Shown here: positions 56,963 through 64,000 of the stretch, piece after piece
Layout of the letters: each line of letters opens with the position of its first letter
Numbering within the stretch: the first letter of the stretch is position 1
Assembly: GCF_000340215.1 (NCBI RefSeq)
Contig: NW_006921541.1
Span: 3,321,527-3,385,526, forward strand
DNA: 64,000 nucleotides
Direction of reading: 5' to 3'
Source: Pseudocercospora fijiensis CIRAD86
Taxonomy: Eukaryota; Ascomycota; Dothideomycetes; Mycosphaerellales; Mycosphaerellaceae
Notes under the pieces: generated by a model
Told to the model about the DNA's origin: nothing
The model's database searches: none
What the model saw: only the letters and a program-made list of their open reading frames with translations
Position numbers and translations under genes: made by a program

Positions 56963-57887
56963 ATGGCAGACGTAAAGCGCAGCCAAGAGGTATATTCTGC
57001 GGCGCGAGTGGCAGAATACTGCTAACCATTTGCAGCGCTTGGATGGTCTTACTCGTATTCGAAATAACCAGAGGAAAAGTAGAGCACGCAAGAAGGAATA
57101 TCTAGAAAGTCTGGAGAGCAAATGGAAGCAATGCGAGGAAGTTGGGATGGAGGCTTCTGCAGAAGTGCAGAGTCTAGCACGTGCAGTTCTCGAGGAGAAC
57201 AAACATCTTCGGCAACTATTGCAAGAACATGGCATTGCCAAACCGGAGGTTCCCAATCCTTTAGCAGTGTCGAACCTGCAATGGTCTATCGGGAGGAGGC
57301 ATCCCTGTGGTGGTAGCAGTTGCCGAGGGAAAACTCCAACGAGCCAGTGTCAATCTCCAGGTCGAGTAATCGAACCTCTTGCGCAACCTCCTCCGCTGAT
57401 GTCGCAACGGCACAATTCTTACAACTCAACTTACACAAGTGCCAGTTCCGGAAAAGACTCCGCAAGTGACGCCTCTCCCGCAGACACCGTCGATCCTCTT
57501 GACCGCGCCCTTCCTCTCCCGGCAATGGACGAGTACCATCCCAAATCTGGAAAGCAGCAAAAGAAACCAGTCTCGACAGCCCGTAACTTCCCAAATTCAG
57601 GCTACAGCGAACTCACAAGCGGAGACCCAACATATCTTGGATTGCTCGCTACAGCTCGATTACCACATGCTCCTCACTCATCCACAAACCCTCGCGTGGC
57701 AAGCATCCTCGCAACTGCACGGCCAAGTCCCGTCCAGGAGATGACTGTCACCGACGACGTCAACAATGGCCACCTCTGCGACGATCTCTATAGTCAAGTA
57801 CCCGACACCAATGATGTACTACCACCAGACGCTGTTGATTGGGGCACTTTCCCGGATTGCATTCCTTTGGACAATCAACCACAATGA
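56963..57887 (+). CDS. bZIP transcription factor
   Basis: Exon 1 (56963-56989, nine codons) and exon 2 (57036-57887) flank a 46-nt intron with a CTAAC branch-like motif and CAG acceptor; the product is 292 aa. The basic region R-I-R-N-N-Q-R-K-S-R-A-R-K-K-E-Y at residues about 16-31 carries the N-x-x-x-S/A-R motif of fungal bZIPs and is followed by a helix with leucines (L-E-S-L-E, L-A-R-A-V-L-E-E-N-K-H-L-R-Q-L-L). The rest is Ser/Pro-rich and ends in an acidic, aromatic segment (D-W-G-T-F-P-D), a plausible activation region. Target genes cannot be inferred. It lies about 350 bp from the AT-rich element. Confidence 0.85.
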
Positions 57888-58739
57888 CAATTGTGCAAGC
57901 GCCAGATGTCCTTGGCGTGGAGCAAGATAGTAGGGCGGCTGATGCTCTCATGTATCAGCAGGGCGAGGCTCACACGATTGTCTACTAAACGATTTCATAT
58001 ACAGCATCGCTATATTTGGGCAGTTTCGGAGTGTGTAGGAAAGTCCTGGGACAGTTACAACACAATACAACAATTCTTTATGATCTTTAGCTTCATCTTC
58101 TTCTTCGACAACGCAGAGTTCTTGGTTGGCCACCAAAACCGGAGTATGTGGTCGGATGTGGCTCCGTCGGTTTCTTTCCGCTCACCTGCATATTGAGATC
58201 ATTGGCTTCTCTACAGCGAAGTCTAACCTTGACGAAAACTTGGAAGCGACACAACTCCTCACGGATCCTGCAGACCATGGAGCCGCCGAATCTAGATGCT
58301 CACAGGGCTGATGTTTCGACAGATCACACCCATCACTTTATCCAACGAAGGCCCTCTCACCAGCACAATACAGCTATTATCTTTCAATCATTGCAAGACT
58401 GAGTCTGTGGAGAGAGCCGACTTTCGCGCCTGTCAAAAAGCATCTGTGGCACGCTCGTGGCCGCTACGAGCGGATGTTATTCCTTCCACGGAGCGCCAAC
58501 CCTCACAGCATGTCACTCCCGATGGAGGATGTTAGCTTTGCATTCAGCAAGTTGACAGTACCCATTTCGTCATTGCCAAAAGCTAAGCTTCTGTTGAGTG
58601 GCTGTGCAATGTGCAGAGTGCTAGTCATTTCGACGTGATATCGCAGGTAAGCTTTCAGCGAAAGACTTCTTCGTTATTGTCGCAAGTCGTCCTCCCTTCC
58701 CAGACAGGCCACGAGCTGTCTGCCACACATGTTTAAATC
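57888..58739. other. Intergenic, nothing seen
   Basis: About 850 bases: 3' flank of the bZIP gene and promoter of the channel gene. No repeat or RNA gene recognised. Confidence 0.5.
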
Positions 58740-61630
58740 ATGCACACTTTTACAGAATTCGACCAGGCAACACGAGTGTTTGCACGACAAGCAGCTGCGT
58801 CTCAGGTGAGTGGTGTACTTGGAATCGGAGCTTGTCGAGGCATGAAGGATAGGATATGGCTAATGCTTGCTTGACATAGAGTGGCGGAAACACCGGTAGC
58901 CACCGCGATCAGGGCTCCTCCATATCTTCTCTGGTCTCAACCTTGGTGCCGGTGTTTGTCGTTGCCGCGATTGTGTTCCTGATCTTTCTCGTGCTTCGCA
59001 AACGATATCAGCGAGTCTACGCGCCTAGAACATATCTCGCATCTCTGCGACAATGGGAACTAAGTCCAAAGCAGAACAAGGGTGCGTTTGGCTGGCGGCG
59101 ACAGTATATGGCACTCAAGGATGAATTCGTCATGGGACATGCCTCTCTTGACAACTATTTGTGGCTACGTTTCTTCCGCATGCTGGCAGCCATGTGCGTT
59201 GTTGGATGCCTCATCACCTGGCCGATTCTATTCCCGGTCAATGCCACAGGCAATGCGTCCGACGTGAGCGGCCTCGATATTCTATCCTTCAGCAACATCA
59301 CTCCCGGGCCAAGGTACTACGCGCAGGTCTTCGTTGCGTGGATTTTTCTAGCTTGGGTCATGTTTGTCATCACGAGGGAATCCAAATTTTTCGTTCGCCT
59401 CCGCCAGCACTACTACTCATCGCCTTATGAGAGCGCGTGCATCTCCACAAGATCAATTCTGTTCGTCAATGTTCCTGAGGCGATGCGAAATGAGGATGCC
59501 ATCCGGAAAGAATTCTCTGGGGTTCGAAAGGTCTGGCTCGTGAATGTGCCAGAGGACTTGGCTGAAAAGGTCAAGGATCGTGATACTGCTGCACAGAAGC
59601 TGGAAGCTGGAGAGGTGAAGCTGATTCGGAATCATGTCAAGCGGATGGCAAAGGAAAAGAAGAAGGGCAAGAGACAAGAACCGAATGACGTTGAACGAAA
59701 CGAACCCATTGTCGTGAAGAAGAAGGATCGCCCATCCCACCGTCTCCCGAAGCTCCAATTCCTGCCTATCGGAAAGAAAGTCGACACTGTCGACTGGGCA
59801 CGAGCAGAGTTGAGCCGACTGTTACCAGAAATCAGGAATGAGCAGAACAAGCTGCGGGATGATAGATCAAGCGTCCAAGGCGCCTGTTTTGTCGAGTTCG
59901 AAACTGTGAGAGCTGCGCACATCGCAGTGCAGAAACGTGGCATCAAAAATAAGGCAAAGATAACTCCTAAAGAGATCGGGCCCGCACCTGAGAACGTGGT
60001 AAGTCCTAACATTTGAGCTAGATGAAAAGAGGTGGCAGATCGTTAACTGGATAACATAGATCTGGCCCAACATCATCAAGCCATTTTGGAAAGTGCAGCT
60101 ACTTAATGCTGCATGTACAGCATTCGTCTACTTTCTGTGCATATTCTGGACGATTCCCGTGGCCGTCATTGGAGCCATCACCAACATCGATGTGAGTTCT
60201 CCTTCAGCACATCAAGAAACAACAGACTGACGCAAAAGCATAGTATCTCACCAGCGAAGTCCCATTCTTAAGCTTCATCGACAAAATTCCAAAAGTAATC
60301 TTAGGTCTCGTAACCGGCCTTCTCCCAGTCCTGTAAGCCACCTCACCTCCCACACCACCACCACCACCACCACCACCACCACCATCTCCTCCACTAATCC
60401 CACCCCAGCCTCCTCTCAATCCTAATGACCCTCGTCCCAATCCTCTGCAACACCCTCGCAAAACTCATCGAACCCACGCACCGCGCCATCCAACTAAAAG
60501 TCCAAACCTGGTACTTCCCCTTCCAAGTCATCCAAGTCTTCCTCATCACAACCTTCTCCTCCGGCGCCGCCTCCGTAACAGCCCAGATAATCCAAACCCC
60601 TCCTTCCGCACCCACACTCCTGGCCCAAAACCTCCCCAAAGCTTCGAATTTTTACATATCCTATTTCATCCTCTTCGGCCTTTTGAGTGCAGCACTGGAA
60701 ATGTTGAACGTCATGCCGTTGCTCGGATTTCTGGTTCTGGGGAAGTTGATGGACACGACGCCGAGGAAGTTGGTGAGACGGTACATCACCCTCGCGGGCT
60801 TGGGCTGGGGATCTCTGTATCCGAAATTCACGAATTTGGGAGTCATCGCGCTCTCGTATTCTTGCATCGCTCCGTTGGTTTTAGGTTTCGCGGCGATGGG
60901 CTTCTTTCTGCTTTATTTGGCGTTTCGATATCATGCCCTGTTTACGCTTGGGACGAATGTGTCGACGCGAGGAGAAAGTTATGCGAGAGCTTTGCGACAG
61001 TTGATTACGGGGATTTATCTCTGTGAGATTTGTTTGATTGGGTTGTTTGCTATCGGGGTGGCGGAGTCGAAGGAAGCGATTGGGGCTTTGGTTCTGATGG
61101 TTGTGTTTTTGTTTGGGACGGTGGGGTGGCAGTTGTGGTTATGGGGGGTGGTGAGGAAGATGGAAGGAGATTTTCCTAGTCACGAGGGGGGAGGAGAGGC
61201 TTTTCGTGGATCGATACAAGGGCATGCGGATGGGAAGGGTGGCAATCATACACCTTCTCCTTCTCGCGAACCAACACCGCAACGAAGCTTCGCAGACCGC
61301 TTTAAAGCTTTCCTCTTCCCCGAAACTTCTGCGGCGCACGCGGCTCGAATGATTTCTTCGAATTTGGAGGTTTCATCACGGCGCGAGTATACGGAGAAAG
61401 AGCATGCTGAGGCATACATACATCCTGCGATTTTCAGGGAGTGTCCTGTGGTGTGGATTGCGAGGGACGAGGGTGGATTGTCGAAACGAGAGATCTTGGA
61501 GAGTAGGGAGGAGGTTGGGGAGGGGTTGGAGATGACGGATGAGGGAGCGTGGATTACTCCTCAGGGAAAATTGGAGTGGACTGAAAATCCGAGGGAGGCG
61601 CCGATTTGGGAGGGTGATGTGAAGTACTAG
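58740..61630 (+). CDS. CSC1/OSCA/TMEM63-type osmosensitive channel (DUF221)
   Basis: Multi-pass membrane protein of the calcium-permeable mechanosensitive channel superfamily (yeast Csc1, Rsn1, Phm7). Five exons (58740-58805, 58880-59998, 60060-60191, 60244-60332, 60409-61630) keep frame throughout and give 875 aa. N-terminal helices (V-P-V-F-V-V-A-A-I-V-F and following) precede a large basic cytosolic domain with a paired ferredoxin-like pattern (R-S-I-L-F-V-N-V-P and G-A-C-F-V-E-F). The 7TM core follows (I-W-P-N-I-I-K-P-F-W, W-Y-F-P-F-Q-V-I-Q-V-F, P-R-K-L-V-R-R). The cytosolic tail is hydrophilic. Intron 4 contains a run of CAC repeats near 60350-60385. Ion selectivity unknown. Confidence 0.9.
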
Positions 61631-61766
61631 TTCTACAGTAGTTGAGGATTTATTTGCCAGTACAGTAGTATTGTTACTGTGTCATGAGGAGCAGAGATGG
61701 ATGGTAGATGTGCTCGCTATGAGCAATGTGTAATGTAATGCACCGTGTGTCATGCCACGGCCTTTT

Positions 61767-62837
61767 TCATCGCTTCCCTTTCTTGTCCGTCAGGAGTCGA
61801 GCATTGTACTCTTCATCTTCTTCGTCCGTGTTTTGGTCGTCGTCATCGGACTGTGGTTCCCAATTGCCGCCTTCAAGGTACCCGGGCTGGTAATAATTTC
61901 CATCACAGGTAGCACTGTTCCCTGTTAGTCCTGCATTTCAGTAGGTGAGGAAGAAAGGTCACTCACTTGAACTCCCTGCTGCAAATCTTGCAGATGGACC
62001 CATGATCTCCCGCGAAGGTCACCGTTGTCTCGCCTGAAGTATAGTCCTCGGGAAATTCCTCCTCATCGTAGCCCCATGAACCGCAGAAGGCGTGCTCGTT
62101 TCTTTGCTTTGTCGAGCAGATCCCCAAGTGTGATGCCATCTGGATTCGAGATGTTATCTGAGGGTGGTTCCCAGTCGTAGTAGCCGTTGTGATCTTCTCC
62201 TCTTGAACAGCAACTCAAGGCGACTTTCATCTCATAGATGGGGAGGTTCACAAATCTGAAGGCTTCTGCAGCGCATCGGTACCAGCTTGTCGCAATCTTG
62301 GAATTGGGCCCAGACTTCTTTGGCGCAGTGTGGATGACAGCGAGAGTGGCGCTCATGTCTCAGCGGTCTGCAGAGGCGGCATCGACGTCGCCACTTGACA
62401 CCATCAATGTGTCCTTCGATGTTAATTCGTGGTGCATTCTTCTTCTTGACCTTGATCTTCGGAGGCTTGAGAACAGGTCCCAAAGTAGGCGACAGGTTGA
62501 TAGTATCTCTGAATTGCTGGGTGACTAATTGTGATCTGAGCAGCTCACTGCGGTTGAGCTCGGACAAGATCATCTCCAGAATCTCAGGGATTGCGAAAGC
62601 TCGAGCTGCGACATCCGTTGCATGTGGTGGTCGTCGCTCGTTGTACAGCTTGGTGGGCATGGTCTCGCTGAAGTACTTGGAGATGACGCGGGCATCAGCC
62701 TGCGCAAGCCGTACTTCATCTGTCAAGCCCGGTGCAATGTGCTCAACTTGAACCATTAATGCCGACAGTCTCTGTACCAGGTCTTGCTGATGGCAGAGAG
62801 CATTTCGGGCATTATTCCCTCGGCGGCCGCGGCCCAT
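61767..62837 (-). pseudogene. F-box protein gene with interrupted frames
   Basis: An F-box (F-A-I-P-E-I-L-E-M-I-L-S-E-L) lies in the first frame (ATG at 62837 or 62894). A family-typical C-terminal stretch (N-L-P-I-Y-E-M-K-V-A-L-S-C and N-P-D-G-I-T-L-G-D-L-L-D) lies in a second frame from about 62356 to 62063. A third frame from about 62100 reads W-G-Y-D-E-E-E-F-P-E-D-Y and C-K-I-C-S-R-E-F, then passes a good 62-nt intron (61915-61976) to reach C-D-G-N-Y-Y and an acidic end at 61767. No convincing splice sites explain the two frame changes. Either two small frameshifts have broken the gene, or introns use weak sites, or two genes abut. Confidence 0.55.
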
Positions 62838-63434
62838 TTTGCTGTGTCTGGTTCGTAGTGTTGTGGCTGTCGTGTTGATGTGTCTGGTTATCATTAGTGC
62901 CGAAGAGGATTGCCCTTCTTGATCAGTAATAAAGGCTCAGAGAGTGTATGCTAATCTGAATGTCGCGGCCCGACGAAGTGAAGACTTTGTGAAATGTGCA
63001 AGTGAGGACCTCAAGCTTGTTGCAACCCCGCCTGAATGAAGGTTCTCAAGAAGGTCGACGAGAGAGAATTGCTACACTGTGAGTCATGAAAGCTTCAGCT
63101 TGTTGTATCGAAGACATCGCCATCTTCGCCAACGTTTAACACTCTCAATATTAGTGATCTGTCTGACGTACTCATACTCGCATGTTAGGGTGTAGTAGCT
63201 ACATGCGGATGGGCGAGACTGCATGACACTCCTCAGGTGTGCCGTCCGCGCAGTCCGCCAGGCAAGAAGACAGCGACCGTGAACTTCGGGAACAGCAACG
63301 TTCTGGTGAATCTCGTAGGGAAATTCGAAGAAGCGGCGGAAAGGCACGATTACGGCGAGGCGGGCTTTAGCCGCCTTCTCCTCCTCCTCAAGCAGGAACG
63401 CTGCAATTTCGGCTGCTTTCTGCTTCTCGAGCTC

Positions 63435-63703
63435 CTACGCGGTACGGGCTGCCTCGATGGCCTCTTCTTTCTTCTTCTTTGCAGCGAGAGCTTGGGCTTG
63501 GCGAAGTTCCTCCGCAGCGTCGGCGTCGGTCTTCTGCCTTACAAGAGAGGCGTAGTGCTCGAATGTGACCGGGTGGCCTCGAACTGTGTAAGCTACAGTA
63601 TATTAGCAGCAACTCGGTGACATTCTATCGAAGCACGCCTACTTCTTCTGATAGGCTTGCTGCGAGTGGCCTCGCGGCAGACGTTGGCGTAAGTGCTGAC
63701 CAT
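63435..63703 (-). CDS. Small coiled-coil protein, probably prematurely stopped
   Basis: Exons 63643-63703 and 63435-63592 (50-nt intron) encode 72 aa: M-V-S-T-Y-A-N-V-C-R-E-A-T-R, then V-R-G-H-P-V-T-F-E-H-Y and a Lys/Glu/Ala helix. A TAG at 63435-63437 ends the frame inside the helix. After it the same frame continues with E-L-E-K-Q-K-A-A-E-I-A-A-F-L-L-E-E-E-E-K and stays open past 63200, so the stop most likely arose by mutation (for example CAG to TAG). Family not recognised. Confidence 0.5.
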
Positions 63704-63864
63704 TTTGTTCTTTTGGTGTGCAGAAGGGGATTTGTCGAATAACAGCAAGGAGGGAAAGGATATGTTTTTCTTGGATGTATTGAGATCGGTTCCGCGCCGC
63801 GTTCTCTCGAAGTGTGCAGAAGCGTATCTGGGTTAGGTTTTGGGAGAGTCGGAGGCGTTCATAC

Positions 63865-64000
63865 CAGTGCGCAGAGGTCAACAGTAAGAGGAAGTTGCGT
63901 CGGCTGCGAGATAGACTGACGTTCTGCCTGTTCGCCCGGCATGGCAGCGGGCATGACAGGCATCTGAGCTTGTGTAGATGGTGGCTGCTGCTGGCCGTAC
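63865..64000 (-). CDS. Partial Gln/Pro-rich exon at window edge
   Basis: A frame entering from the right edge reads Y-G-Q-Q-Q-P-P-S-T-Q-A-Q-M-P-V-M-P and ends near L-T-V-D-L-C-A-L, where a GTATG donor follows at 63864. Low-complexity; could be an upstream exon of the coiled-coil gene at 63703 or a separate gene. Function not inferable. Confidence 0.4.

Overview
The window is nuclear DNA of a filamentous ascomycete, most likely a Dothideomycete. Genes are intron-poor, introns are short (about 44-88 nt, GT..AG), and the repeats carry the signature of repeat-induced point mutation (RIP): excess TpA, CpA/TpG lost to TpA, and Trp and Gln codons turned into stops with the reading frame otherwise kept. 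Exon coordinates were worked out by hand from splice sites and frame continuity; no transcript was available.

Layout. 1-14.8 kb is a RIP-degraded transposon island: a Ty1/copia relict on the minus strand, split by a complete Ty3/gypsy chromovirus (954-8144, paired 197-bp LTRs, TTAAG target duplication), followed by a pogo/Fot1-type transposase relict (11.8-14.2 kb). At its border lies a broken GH76 mannanase pseudogene. 17.6-27.2 kb is ordinary gene space: GH18 chitinase with an inserted Ser/Thr/Pro tract, sulfite oxidase, divergent TGS1 (RNA cap trimethylation) and TSR3 (18S rRNA acp modification), and a secreted fruit-body-type protein. 29.6-33.2 kb holds the two core enzymes of mycosporine synthesis, an ATP-grasp ligase and a demethyl-4-deoxygadusol-synthase-like cyclase, co-directional and set between two small RIP islands; the usual O-methyltransferase is not visible. 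36.7-53.4 kb holds two unknown genes, a P450 remnant, the JJJ1 J-protein, a RIP-degraded tandem array, a DUF2828 protein lacking its C-terminal vWA part, a small serine-palmitoyltransferase-subunit-like protein, an F-box-like protein, a PIR-repeat wall protein with an intron inside every repeat, two related BTB-like genes and a prenylcysteine oxidase. 54.5-56.6 kb is a non-coding AT-rich element with 31-bp terminal inverted repeats and blocks of an 11-bp minisatellite in opposite orientations. 56.9-64 kb carries a bZIP factor, a CSC1/OSCA-type channel, an F-box gene with broken frames, a coiled-coil gene with a premature stop, and a partial gene at the right edge.

The strongest candidates for a second look are the mycosporine gene pair without a methyltransferase, the PIR gene whose repeats coincide with phase-1 exons, the TIR-bounded inverted minisatellite, and the tandem array whose units carry 5'-splice-site-like motifs.
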